Notes: generated by a model not told the origin, from the letters alone. 64,000 nt of DNA from an uncultured Collinsella sp. (GCA_902495355.1 CABUWV010000008.1:53747-117746); one strand, 5' to 3'. Numbered from the stretch's first letter, positions 33,523-42,288 are shown. Numbers and translations are program-made.

Positions 33523-33553
33523 ATGTGGCAAAGGGACAGTCCCTTTGTCACAT
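33523..33553. repeat. GTGACAAAGGGAC-type palindrome, copy 4
   Basis: ATGTGGCAAAGGGAC faces GTCCCTTTGTCACAT; the one difference between arms still allows a G-U pair. It begins 12 bases after the ATPase stop. Confidence 0.8.
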
Positions 33554-33557
33554 TCAT

Positions 33558-33650
33558 GAGTGTGGATTTTCTCCCACCGAGATAACGAGCGTGGATTTTC
33601 TCCCGTTTAGAGCGCACTCGAACGCTCAAAGTGGGAGAAAATCCACGCTC
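33558..33650. repeat. GTGGATTTTCTCCC repeat: two direct and one inverted copy
   Basis: GAGTGTGGATTTTCTCCC (33558-33575) and GAGCGTGGATTTTCTCCC (33587-33604) are direct copies; the inverted copy lies at 33633-33650 and is followed by GTTTTATG. The second and third copies form a perfect 18-bp stem, probably a plus-strand terminator for the ATPase gene. The first copy could pair with the third instead, giving alternative hairpins. Confidence 0.65.
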
Positions 33651-33696
33651 GTTTTATGCCGATGGCGTGGCCCGTGTGCCCGCGCCGCCCGAGCGC

Positions 33697-34143
33697 CTAC
33701 AGCTGCTCGAGCATGGCGGTGCAACCGGCGAGTACATCGCGGTAGGTGGCGTCGAAATTGCCGGTGTACCAGGGGTCGGCCACGTCGCCGGGGCGATCGG
33801 TCCAATCGAGCAGGCGCGAGATCTTGCCATCGGGGTCCTTCCCAAAAATTCGGTACAGGGCGCGGGCGTTCTCGTCGTCCATATAGACAATGTGGTCCCA
33901 GTCGCCATACTCCGCGCGACGCACCTGACGTGCGCGATGTGCGACGACGGGAATCCCGACCTCGCGTAGCTTGGCAACGGTACCGTGGTGTGGCGGGTTG
34001 CCGATCTCCTCGGTCGAGGTCGCCGCGGAATCGATGGCAAACTCCGCCTCGCGCCCAGCGCGGCGCACGAGCTCGGTAAACACCGACTCGGCCATCGTCG
34101 AGCGGCAGATGTTCCCATAGCAGATAAACAGTACGCATTGCAT
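33697..34143 (-). CDS. Low-molecular-weight protein-tyrosine phosphatase
   Basis: A 148-residue LMW-PTP. The P-loop CYGNICRS (C-x5-R) lies at residues 8-15 and the general acid Asp is in DPWYTGNF near residue 118, so the active site is complete. Such enzymes dephosphorylate protein tyrosine, often on capsule/exopolysaccharide tyrosine kinases or arginine-phosphorylated proteins. ATG 34143 has AAGGAAA upstream; an in-frame start at 34188 adds residues outside the family. No tyrosine kinase gene is near. Its stop lies close to the GTGGATTTTCTCCC hairpin, which may serve both convergent genes. Confidence 0.9.
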   Translation of the reverse strand: MQCVLFICYGNICRSTMAESVFTELVRRAGREAEFAIDSAATSTEEIGNPPHHGTVAKLREVGIPVVAHRARQVRRAEYGDWDHIVYMDDENARALYRIFGKDPDGKISRLLDWTDRPGDVADPWYTGNFDATYRDVLAGCTAMLEQL

Positions 34144-34194
34144 ATGCGGTTTCCTTTCGATCGCCATCATCAAGCTCGAGTATCGCATCTGCGC

Positions 34195-35430
34195 CTACGC
34201 CTGCGCCCGCTTGCGCTCCCAGCGAGCCAGCTTAATCGTCACCAGCGTGAGCGCCCAGGCCACAAGCGAGAACGCGGCACCCACTGCGCCCACGTACGCA
34301 ATGCCAACGCCGCTTACCACGGCGCCGCCTACCGCGGTGCCAAACGAAATGCCGACGTTAAACGCCATGGGCTCAACCGAACTCGCGAGTACCATCGACT
34401 TGGGATGGCGGCTGCGTGCCACGTCCATAAAGTGCGTGATGCACGACACCGAGAACAGGTACATGAGCAGCGCCAAGCTAAAGACAAAGACCAGCGCGAG
34501 CGGCATGGTGCCGCCCACAGCAAACAGCCCGAGCAGCGCCGCAGCCTGCAGCACAAACGTCACAAGCAGCGCCTTCATGCCAAAGCGCGCATCGATCCAT
34601 CCGCCCAGGATGTTCGAGATCAGGCAGAACACGCCGTAGGCCATAAGCGTGGTGCTGGCTTCGACCGTGCCCATGCCCAGCACCTGCTCCAGATAGGGCG
34701 TCACATAGCCGTAAAACACGTAGACCGAGCCCACGCCAAACAAAAAGATGAGCATGCCGGTGATGATGCTCGGCTCGCGTAGCAGACCCGCCTGCTCGCG
34801 AAAGGTGGCAGGCTCGTCGGTTTGCCCAGCGCGCGGCATAAACGCCACGAGCGCTCCGCAGATCAGAACGGCAAAGGTCAGCGTGCCGTACATGGCCACG
34901 TGCCAATCGAGCGTGTCGGCCACAAACTTGCCGATCGAAGTGACAAAGACCATTGCCACGGAAAACGCACCATATACCACCGAGATGGCAAGCGAAGTTT
35001 GCTGCGGGGACAGCAGCTCGGGGATGTACGTCACACCCACGGCGAGCAGTGCGCCCGAGACGGAGCCCAAGATGATGCGCGAGGCGAACAACACCTGGAA
35101 GTTGGGCGCCAACGCCATGACAAGATTGCCCAGCACAAAGACGATGCTGTAGCACACGAGCAGCTGGTAGCGGCGGAAGCGTCCCGTGCTGAGCGCAAGC
35201 ACCGGTGTGGCGATAGCGTAGACGAGCGCAAACACGCTAATAAGTTGGCCCGCAGTGGCAAGCGATATGCCGAGTTCCGTCGCCAAGTCGCTTTCGATGC
35301 CGATGACCACGAACTCGGAGCAGCCGAGCGAGAATCCCAACAGCATGAGCAGCGCCAGGCAAAGATTGGTGCGCGCGGGGGAGAGCGCGGCGGCGGTTGA
35401 CTTGCTTTTAGGCGTGGTTGCGGCGGTCAA
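34195..35430 (-). CDS. MFS transporter, DHA1/sugar-efflux (AraJ)-like
   Basis: A roughly 411-residue, twelve-helix major facilitator. It begins LALLMLLGFSLGCSEFVVIGIESDLATELGIS, the start typical of AraJ/YdhP-type efflux proteins, with the loop LSTGRFRRYQLLVCYS between helices 2 and 3. Export of sugars or drugs is the family role. The start is uncertain: TTG 35430 has GGAG eight bases upstream, GTG 35439 lacks a site, and the frame stays open to 35562 through a palindromic repeat that is unlikely to be coding. It follows the LMW-PTP gene's promoter side by 50 bases on the same strand. Confidence 0.85.
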   Translation of the reverse strand: MTAATTPKSKSTAAALSPARTNLCLALLMLLGFSLGCSEFVVIGIESDLATELGISLATAGQLISVFALVYAIATPVLALSTGRFRRYQLLVCYSIVFVLGNLVMALAPNFQVLFASRIILGSVSGALLAVGVTYIPELLSPQQTSLAISVVYGAFSVAMVFVTSIGKFVADTLDWHVAMYGTLTFAVLICGALVAFMPRAGQTDEPATFREQAGLLREPSIITGMLIFLFGVGSVYVFYGYVTPYLEQVLGMGTVEASTTLMAYGVFCLISNILGGWIDARFGMKALLVTFVLQAAALLGLFAVGGTMPLALVFVFSLALLMYLFSVSCITHFMDVARSRHPKSMVLASSVEPMAFNVGISFGTAVGGAVVSGVGIAYVGAVGAAFSLVAWALTLVTIKLARWERKRAQA

Positions 35431-35487
35431 GGTTGTCACTCCAATGTCGCATGAATAAGCGGGATTCAATCCCTGCAACTCTAACAG

Positions 35488-35520
35488 AATGTGACAAAGA
35501 GACAGTCCCTTTGTCACATT
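35488..35520. repeat. GTGACAAAGGGAC-type palindrome, copy 5
   Basis: AATGTGACAAAGAGAC faces GTCCCTTTGTCACATT with one mismatch. Unlike most other copies it is upstream of a gene (the MFS start at 35430), not after a stop. Confidence 0.8.
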
Positions 35521-35540
35521 GCGCTGCCAGCCAGTCGCCC

Positions 35541-35605
35541 AAACCATCACAACATTCGGCAAAAATCTCGAAATCGAGGAAAAGCGTCGAATGTTGTGAC
35601 GGTTT
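35541..35605. repeat. Inverted repeat with 18-bp arms (CACAACATTCG)
   Basis: AAACCATCACAACATTCG (35541-35558) pairs with the inverted copy at 35588-35605 with one mismatch. The loop holds a small hairpin CTCGAAATCGAG. It is in the divergent gap between the MFS gene and the one-pass membrane protein gene. No second copy of this sequence is seen in the window. Confidence 0.6.
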
Positions 35606-35690
35606 TCCTGTCTGTGCCGACGAGCTCCAGCGCCGTCTGGGGGTATAAGGCTAGCAAGTGTTTATTTGCGAGGCCTAAGGGGCGCCCCGT

Positions 35691-36557
35691 ATGGATATCG
35701 ATAACTTTGAATGGTGGTATAGCGAGGGCGAGGCTCCGGACGAGGAGTGGGACGAGCCCGCGCCGTGTGACGTGTCGAGCGACGAGGACGAGACCGGCAA
35801 CGATGCCGTCGAGACGGACGCCGCTCCCGACTCCGCCGAGCCCCTGACCTTTGAGCGGGCTTGGGCCCAAGCCGAGGCCGACGAGGCTAAGGCCGATGCC
35901 ACGGCCACACTCGGTGAGCCGGCGGACATGTCCATCTCGCCGGCCAAGACCCCGCAGCCGCGCCATAACATCGACCCCGGCAGCACGGCATCCTTCAGCA
36001 TACTCGACGTGCCCGCGCAGGGTGCTCAGGCGCCTGCGCCCACGCATCGCCCCGACCTGGCTCGCGAGGAAGACGCGGGCCGCCGCTCTCCGCTCGGTCC
36101 CATCCTCATCGCCTTCATGGCCGGCGTCATCGCTTGCTCGGCGATCGGAAATGTCTGGAGCCATGTGGAGCAACAGCGCAAAGATGCCGCCAAGGTCGAG
36201 ATGTCTGTCGAGCAATCGCTCAGCCGCACGCGCTCGGTGCATGTGTCGGTCGAGGTCAAGGACGGTGCGACATGGGACACCGCCCGCGGCGATAGTCAGA
36301 TGCTCATCCACATCGTGGGCCGCACGCTCAAAGGGCAGACGATTGACGAGTATCAATACGTCAATTCCGCTGGTGACGGCATCGAGCTTAAGCCCGGCGA
36401 CTACGAGCTCACCGTCGATGAACCGCCCGTCGCCACCGATGGCACGCGCTTCCGCGCCTCAAAGCGCATGGTTCCCGTGAGCTTTAACTCGCAGGCGCCC
36501 GATACGGTCGACAGCACGCCGCAGGGCGGATTCGACCTTTACGCAATCGCTCAATAG
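35691..36557 (+). CDS. Single-pass membrane protein with acidic cytoplasmic region, unknown function
   Basis: A 288-residue protein I do not recognise. Residues 1-125 are acidic, Ala/Pro-rich and probably disordered. One membrane helix follows (PILIAFMAGVIACSAIGNVW, about 137-156), with a short coiled-coil start outside (EQQRKDAAKVEMSVEQSLSR). The outer domain of about 100 residues is beta-rich and ends GGFDLYAIAQ; it contains KPGDYELTVDEPP, reminiscent of a carboxypeptidase-regulatory or Cna-B-like sandwich. The ribosome site AAGGGG precedes ATG. It is the only gene between the MFS and mutarotase genes. Confidence 0.7.
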   Translation: MDIDNFEWWYSEGEAPDEEWDEPAPCDVSSDEDETGNDAVETDAAPDSAEPLTFERAWAQAEADEAKADATATLGEPADMSISPAKTPQPRHNIDPGSTASFSILDVPAQGAQAPAPTHRPDLAREEDAGRRSPLGPILIAFMAGVIACSAIGNVWSHVEQQRKDAAKVEMSVEQSLSRTRSVHVSVEVKDGATWDTARGDSQMLIHIVGRTLKGQTIDEYQYVNSAGDGIELKPGDYELTVDEPPVATDGTRFRASKRMVPVSFNSQAPDTVDSTPQGGFDLYAIAQ

Positions 36558-36636
36558 CTGCGCCTGCCGCTTCTCCTTGCCGCCAAGAGTGGGACAATAG
36601 CCCTCGACACTATTGTTTACTTTTGGAGGAAGTAGC

Positions 36637-37530
36637 ATGTCTACCGTCACTACCATCAAGCGCGGCGGCCTTACCGCGGCCATCGATTCCATGGGTGCCC
36701 AGCTCACGAGCCTTGCCCTCAACGGCAATGAGTATCTGTGGCAGGGCGACCCGGCCTTTTGGGGCAAGCATGCGCCCATCCTGTTCCCCATTGTGGGCTC
36801 ACTGCGCAACAACACGGCGGCGTCTGCGGCCGGCACCTGCGAGATGCCGCGTCACGGCCTCGCGCGCATCGTCGAGCACAAGCTGGTCGAGGTCTCCGAG
36901 GACGGCTCGTCCGTCACCTACGAGATCACCGACACGCCTGAGTCGCTCAAGGCTTTCCCCTTCCACTTTAAGCTCAACATTACCTATGCCCTAACCGGCG
37001 ACGCCACGCTTACCCAGACCTTTGCCGTCACCAACACCGGCGACGTGGACCTGCCGTTCTCGGTGGGTGGCCACCCTGCATTTAACGTGCCGGCTCCCGG
37101 TGCCGAGGACGAGACGTTCGAGGATTACGAGCTGGCATTTACCGAGGCTTGGACCAACGAGGCCCCCATCATTACGCCCGATGGTCTCATGACGTTCGAG
37201 GGCAGCTACAAGGCGCCCGATAACTCTGACGTGCTGCCCATCACGCACCGCAGCTTCGATAACGATGCCATCATGTTCACCGATACCCCGGGTTCCACGC
37301 TCACGCTGCGCGGTCGCAAGTCGGGCCATGGCGTCAAGATCGACTTTGAGGGCTTTAAGTACATCGGCGTGTGGTCTGCCGCCAACGACGCCCCGTTTGT
37401 GGCGCTCGAGCCCTGGACCGGTCACACCACCATGGACACCGAGGACGACGTCTTTGAGCACAAGGTCAACACCATTACGCTGGCGCCGGGCGAGACGGAC
37501 GTCCGCAGCTTTAGCGTAACGCTGCTCTAG
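36637..37530 (+). CDS. Aldose 1-epimerase family protein (LacX-like)
   Basis: A 297-residue galactose-mutarotase-fold protein. It shows GNEYLWQGDPAFWGKHAPILFPIVG near residue 30, GGHPAFNVP with the conserved His near 145, and the C-terminal ALEPWTGHTTM. These are LacX/YihR-like features; the family interconverts sugar anomers. ATG 36637 has GGAGG seven bases upstream. No sugar transport gene adjoins it, so the substrate sugar is unknown. The stop codon abuts a palindromic repeat, then a terminator. Confidence 0.88.
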   Translation: MSTVTTIKRGGLTAAIDSMGAQLTSLALNGNEYLWQGDPAFWGKHAPILFPIVGSLRNNTAASAAGTCEMPRHGLARIVEHKLVEVSEDGSSVTYEITDTPESLKAFPFHFKLNITYALTGDATLTQTFAVTNTGDVDLPFSVGGHPAFNVPAPGAEDETFEDYELAFTEAWTNEAPIITPDGLMTFEGSYKAPDNSDVLPITHRSFDNDAIMFTDTPGSTLTLRGRKSGHGVKIDFEGFKYIGVWSAANDAPFVALEPWTGHTTMDTEDDVFEHKVNTITLAPGETDVRSFSVTLL

Positions 37531-37561
37531 ATGTGACAAAGGGACAGTCCCTTTGTCACAT
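37531..37561. repeat. GTGACAAAGGGAC-type palindrome, copy 6
   Basis: ATGTGACAAAGGGAC and GTCCCTTTGTCACAT are perfect arms. It begins at the base directly after the mutarotase stop codon. Confidence 0.85.
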
Positions 37562-37572
37562 TCCCACCCGCT

Positions 37573-37607
37573 AAGCCTCCCTGCCACATCCGGCAGGGAG
37601 GCTTTTT
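37573..37607 (+). terminator. Rho-independent terminator of the mutarotase gene
   Basis: AAGCCTCCCTGCC pairs perfectly with GGCAGGGAGGCTT, followed by TTTGG. A real terminator so close to the palindrome at 37531 argues that the palindrome has some other role. Confidence 0.88.
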
Positions 37608-37613
37608 GGTAGG

Positions 37614-37642
37614 TAGTCATTGGGGACGTTCTTAAACGACTA
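37614..37642. repeat. TAGTC element, single copy (a)
   Basis: TAGTCATTGGGG, then ACGTTCTTAAACGACTA; the ends are inverted (TAGTC / GACTA). It is the same sequence as at 43654 and 59194, here without structured element S. Confidence 0.75.
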
Positions 37643-37739
37643 CTGTGTGTCTATTAATTTTTCGCGCACATGCCGCGCTGCTGGTTGCGGGCGTATATCC
37701 TGTCTTATTGTCAGTAACGCAAAATAGGGAAGGCACCAG

Positions 37740-38666
37740 ATGCAACCTCGGCAACAGCGCGGCATGCAGACCCAGCCGGTATGCAGCCGTCGCATCTTTT
37801 TGGGTAGCGCTCTCGCTGCGAGCGCTTCCGTCGTCGCCGGTGCGCTCGCCGGCTGTCAGCGCCCGTCCACGCTCAAAGTGGTTCAGCCCACGACGGGCGG
37901 CGGTCGCGACGACCTGTCCGATTCCGTGATCGGCAAGGACAAGATCCGCATTGGCATGGAGGCGGCCTACGCCCCGTACAACTGGCAGGTTTCCGAAGCC
38001 AGTGAGTACACCATCCCCATCGACAACGTGCAGGGCGCCTATGCCGATGGCTACGACGTACAGATCGCCAAGATCGTCTGCAAGGCCCTCGGTGGCGAGC
38101 CCGTTGCCGTCAAGCAGAGCTTCTCGGGCCTTATCGATTCGCTCAACAACGGCCAGATCGACCTCATTATTGCCGGCATGAGCACCACGCCCGAGCGCGA
38201 GGAGTCCGTCGGCTTTTCCGATCCGTACTTTATCGGCTACTTTGGCCTGTTCGTAAAAGAGGGCTCGCCCTACCAAAGCGCGACCAAGCTCAGCGACTTT
38301 AGCGGCGCCACGGTGCTCGGCCAAAAGGACACGATGCTCGACACCGTCATCGACGAGATCCCGGGCGTCGTTCACAAGAATCCGGTCGATTCGGTGCCCA
38401 CGGTGTTTTCGAACCTGCTGCAGGGCACCTGCGACGCCGTGACCTACAACACCGAGAACGAGAAGGGCTATATGGCTCAAAACCCGGGCATCGTTCCCAT
38501 TCATTTTGCCGAAGGCGAGGGCTTTAAGCAGGAGGTCGCGGCAAACGTCGGCTGCCGCAAGGGCTCGGACAAGCTGCTTAAGCTCATCGACAAGACACTC
38601 AAGGGCATTAGCCAAGAGGAGCGCGACCAAATGTGGGACGCGTGCCTCGACCGTCAGCCGGCATAG
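37740..38666 (+). CDS. Amino-acid ABC transporter substrate-binding lipoprotein, Tat-type signal
   Basis: A 308-residue solute-binding protein of the polar amino acid class. The N-terminus has SRRIFLGSALAAS, a twin-arginine motif, followed by a lipobox LAGC (Cys about residue 40), so it is probably exported folded by Tat and lipidated. The mature part has KIRIGMEAAYAPYNW, LINNGQIDLIIAGMSTTPERE-like family pattern (SLNNGQIDLIIAGMS) and FSDPYF. The permease gene follows after nine bases and then the ATPase, forming a complete importer operon. Confidence 0.9.
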   Translation: MQPRQQRGMQTQPVCSRRIFLGSALAASASVVAGALAGCQRPSTLKVVQPTTGGGRDDLSDSVIGKDKIRIGMEAAYAPYNWQVSEASEYTIPIDNVQGAYADGYDVQIAKIVCKALGGEPVAVKQSFSGLIDSLNNGQIDLIIAGMSTTPEREESVGFSDPYFIGYFGLFVKEGSPYQSATKLSDFSGATVLGQKDTMLDTVIDEIPGVVHKNPVDSVPTVFSNLLQGTCDAVTYNTENEKGYMAQNPGIVPIHFAEGEGFKQEVAANVGCRKGSDKLLKLIDKTLKGISQEERDQMWDACLDRQPA

Positions 38667-38675
38667 GGAGGCAGC

Positions 38676-39824
38676 ATGAAAACCATCAATCGCCTGGCCT
38701 CCTTTATCAAGGCCGACCACCGTTATGTATACCTGGGCACGAGCGTTATCGCGGCGCTCGGCCTGGCGTTTAGCCAGCGCAACCCCACGCCGCTGAGCTT
38801 CTTGGCGCCCACCGGTATCTTCCAGGATTGCCTTTGGGCGATTCTTTGGGCCTGGATTGTCGTGTCGGCGGCTGCGCTCGTCACCAAGCTCATGCACTGG
38901 AACGACTATCGCGAGAAGTCGCCGTTCGCATCCGAGCGTTTCCGTCGTGGCGCACGCTTAGGCAGCTACGTTGTGGTCGCCATCGCGGCAATCTTTTTCG
39001 TGGACCGCTGCGTCATGTCGTTTATCGACCTGGTGCAGGTGAGCATTGTCTCGGACTCCAACCCCAGCGATTTTTTGTCGAGCCTGGTCTACATGACCTA
39101 CAAGAGCGGGGACTTCTTTATCCGCGGCATCGAGATCACCATCGCGCTTGCCACCTTCGGCACCGTCATCGCATTCTTCCTGGCGTTGCTCTTTGTGTTC
39201 CTGCGTATTCAGACCTTCGATCGCGTGGACAACGACCTGGTGCGCTTCTTTAAGAGCATTGGCCGCGGCTTTGCGACCATCTACTCCACCATCGTGCGCG
39301 GCACGCCCATGATGGTTCAGGGCCTGCTCATCTATTACGCGGGCTTCACCGTTTTGCGCGGTATGGGCTTCGAGACCGCCCAGGCCAACCAGATCTGGAG
39401 TACCTTCACCGCCGGCCTCGTCACCATCTCGCTCAACTCCACCGCTTACATGATGGAGGTTCTGCGCGGCGGCATCGAGTCCATCGATCCCGGCCAGGCC
39501 GAGGCGGCGCGTTCGCTGGGTCTGTCGCAGTGGCAGGCTATGCGCAAGGTCGTGTTCCCCCAGGGCATTAAAAACGCGATTCCGGCGCTCACCAACGAGC
39601 TCATCATCAACATCAAGGACTCGTCGGTGCTCTCGGTCATCGGCGTGTTCGACCTCATGTACGCCACCACCACCGTCGCCGGCGTGTACTACCGCCAGAT
39701 GGAGGTCTACTGCGTGGCGCTCGTGGTCTACCTGATCCTGACGCTCGTGGCGAGCCGCCTGCTCGAAGCCTTTGGCAAAAAGCTCGGCGCCGAGGCTCCG
39801 GCCACGTTGCCCAGCTCCAACTAG
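38676..39824 (+). CDS. Amino-acid ABC transporter permease (HisM/GlnP type)
   Basis: A 382-residue permease. The N-terminal ~130 residues hold extra helices, so it is longer than usual (about 220-250). The core binding-protein-dependent permease domain starts near GIEITIALATFGTVIA and has the EAA loop EAARSLGLSQWQAMRKVVFPQ that docks on the ATPase. It is the second gene of the importer operon; one permease type presumably forms a homodimer. Confidence 0.92.
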   Translation: MKTINRLASFIKADHRYVYLGTSVIAALGLAFSQRNPTPLSFLAPTGIFQDCLWAILWAWIVVSAAALVTKLMHWNDYREKSPFASERFRRGARLGSYVVVAIAAIFFVDRCVMSFIDLVQVSIVSDSNPSDFLSSLVYMTYKSGDFFIRGIEITIALATFGTVIAFFLALLFVFLRIQTFDRVDNDLVRFFKSIGRGFATIYSTIVRGTPMMVQGLLIYYAGFTVLRGMGFETAQANQIWSTFTAGLVTISLNSTAYMMEVLRGGIESIDPGQAEAARSLGLSQWQAMRKVVFPQGIKNAIPALTNELIINIKDSSVLSVIGVFDLMYATTTVAGVYYRQMEVYCVALVVYLILTLVASRLLEAFGKKLGAEAPATLPSSN

Positions 39825-39846
39825 GCTCAAGACGAGGAGAATCATC

Positions 39847-40632
39847 ATGGCAGATACCGCCACTACCGGCGTTGCGGCCGCCGCACAGACCAATGAGCCG
39901 CTCATCCGCGTCGAGGGCCTGCGCAAGAGCTTCGGCTCGCTCGAGGTGCTCAAAGGCATCGACCTGTCCGTCAAATCCGGCGAGGTCGTCACCATTATCG
40001 GCGCTTCGGGTTCGGGCAAATCGACCTTCCTGCGTTGCCTCAACCTGCTCGAGACCCCGGACGCGGGCCATATCTGGTTCCACGGTCAGGACCTTACGGC
40101 CGAGCGCTGCAATATCAATAAACTCCGCGAGGACATCGGCATGGTGTTCCAGGGCTTTAACCTGTTCAACAACATGGATGTGCTCGACAACTGCACGCTC
40201 GCGCCCGTCACGCTCAAAAAGATGAGCAAGGCCGAGGCCGAGAAGGTCGCGATGGAGCATCTGACCAGCGTGGGACTCGAAAAGTTCGCGCACGCCGCCG
40301 TGGGTCGCCTGTCCGGTGGTCAAAAGCAGCGCGTGGCCATCGCCCGCGCCCTGTGCATGAATCCGCAGATTATGCTGTTCGACGAGCCGACTTCCGCGCT
40401 CGACCCCGAGATCGTGGGAGAGGTGCTCGAGGTCATGCGCAAGCTCGCTGCCGACGGCATGACCATGGTCGTCGTCACGCACGAGATGGCCTTTGCCCGC
40501 ACGGTGTCCGACCGCGTGGTCTTTATGGACAAGGGCGTGGTGCTCGAGGACGCCGCGCCGGCCGAGCTCTTCGGCAACCCCAAACACCAGCGCACTCGCG
40601 AGTTCCTCTCGCGTTATCTCGAGGACAAATAA
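39847..40632 (+). CDS. Amino-acid ABC transporter ATP-binding protein (GlnQ type)
   Basis: A 261-residue ATPase with Walker A GASGSGKST, signature LSGGQKQRVAIARAL, Walker B MLFDEPTSALD and switch His in VVVTHEM. ATG 39847 has AGGAGA six bases upstream; the open frame continues upstream into the permease gene without a better start. The first ~20 residues are an Ala/Thr-rich extension not needed for the fold. It energises the importer encoded just upstream. Confidence 0.95.
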   Translation: MADTATTGVAAAAQTNEPLIRVEGLRKSFGSLEVLKGIDLSVKSGEVVTIIGASGSGKSTFLRCLNLLETPDAGHIWFHGQDLTAERCNINKLREDIGMVFQGFNLFNNMDVLDNCTLAPVTLKKMSKAEAEKVAMEHLTSVGLEKFAHAAVGRLSGGQKQRVAIARALCMNPQIMLFDEPTSALDPEIVGEVLEVMRKLAADGMTMVVVTHEMAFARTVSDRVVFMDKGVVLEDAAPAELFGNPKHQRTREFLSRYLEDK

Positions 40633-40655
40633 CCGACCGCAAACGCTTATGTGGC

Positions 40656-40680
40656 AGGGCCGCTCCGGTGGGGCGGCCCT
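40656..40680 (+). terminator. Hairpin between the ABC ATPase and M20 peptidase genes
   Basis: AGGGCCGC pairs with GCGGCCCT. No U-tract follows (CGTCATC), so it more likely reduces than stops read-through into the peptidase gene. Confidence 0.4.
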
Positions 40681-40704
40681 CGTCATCACAATCGAAAGGA
40701 TGTC

Positions 40705-42120
40705 ATGGCCGAGGTTTGGCGCTTCTTTGCGCATGAGGACGATTTTGCCGATATAGACGAGGCCGGCGCGTGCGAGCGCTTGGGCCGTGTGCTGTCGTTT
40801 CCGACCATCTCGAGCATGGATGCCGAGGCGGTGGACTGGCAGCCCTTCGACGACCTGCGCACCTATATGCAGCAGGCCTGGCCGCGCGTGTTCGCGGCGG
40901 GCGAGGTCGAGCTTGTCGACCATTCGCTGTTGGTGACGCTTGGCGGTTCCGACCCCGCCCTCAAACCCGTGATGCTCATGGGCCACATGGACGTGGTCCC
41001 CGTGGTGCCCGGCACCGAGGCCGACTGGACGCATGCCCCCTTTAGTGGACATGTGGACGGCACCTACATTTGGGGTCGCGGCGCTATTGACATGAAAGAC
41101 CAGGTCGCAGGCATTCTCGAGGCGGTTGAGTATGCGTTGGCGCACGGCTGGGAGCACAGGCGTTCCCTGCTGATCGCCTTTGGTCAGGACGAGGAAACCA
41201 CGCAGTACGGCGCGGGGGCGATCGGTCGCGTGCTCGAGGAGCGTGGTATTGAACTTGAATACCTGATCGACGAGGGCGACTACCGCATCGTTCCGGCTGC
41301 CGAGTACAGCGCGGGCGAGGGCTGGCTCATGCACGCCGACCTGGCTGAGAAAGGTTATGCCGATATCGTGCTCAAGACGAAGAGTGAGGGCGGGCATTCG
41401 TCCAACCCCTATGGCGGCACATCGCTCGAGGTACTGAGCCGCGCCATCGCCGCAATCTGCGATATCGAGTGGCCGACGCGCGTGACCGATCTGCTTGCCG
41501 CACAGCTTGTCGAGCTGGGGCTCTACACGGCGGATGAGATTGCCGCCAACGGGGACGTCATTGTCCGCGACTGCCTCGCCAGCAAGAAGCTCTATCCGCT
41601 CGTGACCACCACCTGCGCGCCCACGCAGATCGAGGGCGGCAGCACTGGCGCTAACGTGATGCCGCAGGATATGTGGGCCAATATCAACTTCCGCATGCTC
41701 GAGGGCACGGGCGTGGCCGATGTCGTTACCCGCTGCCGCGAGGCCGTTGCCGCGGCGGGCCTCGCCGGGCGCGTGGAGATCGAACTCGGCCCCGGCAGCT
41801 CCGAGCCCTCGCCGTCCCCGCGTGTCGGTGGTCCCGGCCTCGAGGCGGTTCGTTCCATCGCCGCCCGCTATTTCCGTGATCCAAAGGGGATGGAGGAAAA
41901 CGGATCATTCGAGCCAGTGGCAATTGTGCCCTCGACCGTGATCGGTGCGACCGACGCTGCCAACTACCAGCGCATTTGCCCTGAGTGCATTCGCTTCTCG
42001 GCCTTTGTGGTTGATGACGACGAGTGTGATCGCGGCGTCCACGGCACCAATGAGCGCATCACCCGCCGCGCCTACCTCCAGGGCATCCGCTTCCTCGTCG
42101 CTCTACTCCAAACGCTCTAG
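40705..42120 (+). CDS. M20-family metallopeptidase (carboxypeptidase/dipeptidase)
   Basis: A 471-residue zinc peptidase. Metal ligands are visible in GHMDVVP (His, near residue 94), GAIDMKDQ (Asp) and GQDEETTQ (Glu-Glu), with a dimerisation domain between. The general form is that of CPS1-type carboxypeptidases. ATG 40705 has GAAAGGA four bases upstream. It follows the amino-acid importer by 72 bases, so it may hydrolyse imported peptides or acylated amino acids, though this is only inference from position. Confidence 0.88.
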   Translation: MAEVWRFFAHEDDFADIDEAGACERLGRVLSFPTISSMDAEAVDWQPFDDLRTYMQQAWPRVFAAGEVELVDHSLLVTLGGSDPALKPVMLMGHMDVVPVVPGTEADWTHAPFSGHVDGTYIWGRGAIDMKDQVAGILEAVEYALAHGWEHRRSLLIAFGQDEETTQYGAGAIGRVLEERGIELEYLIDEGDYRIVPAAEYSAGEGWLMHADLAEKGYADIVLKTKSEGGHSSNPYGGTSLEVLSRAIAAICDIEWPTRVTDLLAAQLVELGLYTADEIAANGDVIVRDCLASKKLYPLVTTTCAPTQIEGGSTGANVMPQDMWANINFRMLEGTGVADVVTRCREAVAAAGLAGRVEIELGPGSSEPSPSPRVGGPGLEAVRSIAARYFRDPKGMEENGSFEPVAIVPSTVIGATDAANYQRICPECIRFSAFVVDDDECDRGVHGTNERITRRAYLQGIRFLVALLQTL

Positions 42121-42255
42121 CCAAAAAGCAAGCCCTTGGCGCAATGGGGTCAGGTTTGTTTGCACCAATCAATCCGTGCGGGTTATATGCAGGTTTGCCT
42201 GCGCACGCTATCATGTATGGGTTAGACCGCAACTATGTACCCCATACGCGAAGGG

Positions 42256-42288
42256 ATGCGCATGTATCTGAAGATCGACATGTTCTAG
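42256..42288 (+). other. Possible short leader reading frame upstream of prfA
   Basis: ATG 42256 begins a ten-codon frame, MRMYLKIDMF, behind CGAAGGG. It ends 81 bases before prfA. It could be a leader peptide or chance; the surrounding 249-base gap shows no other gene and no clear terminator. Confidence 0.25.
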
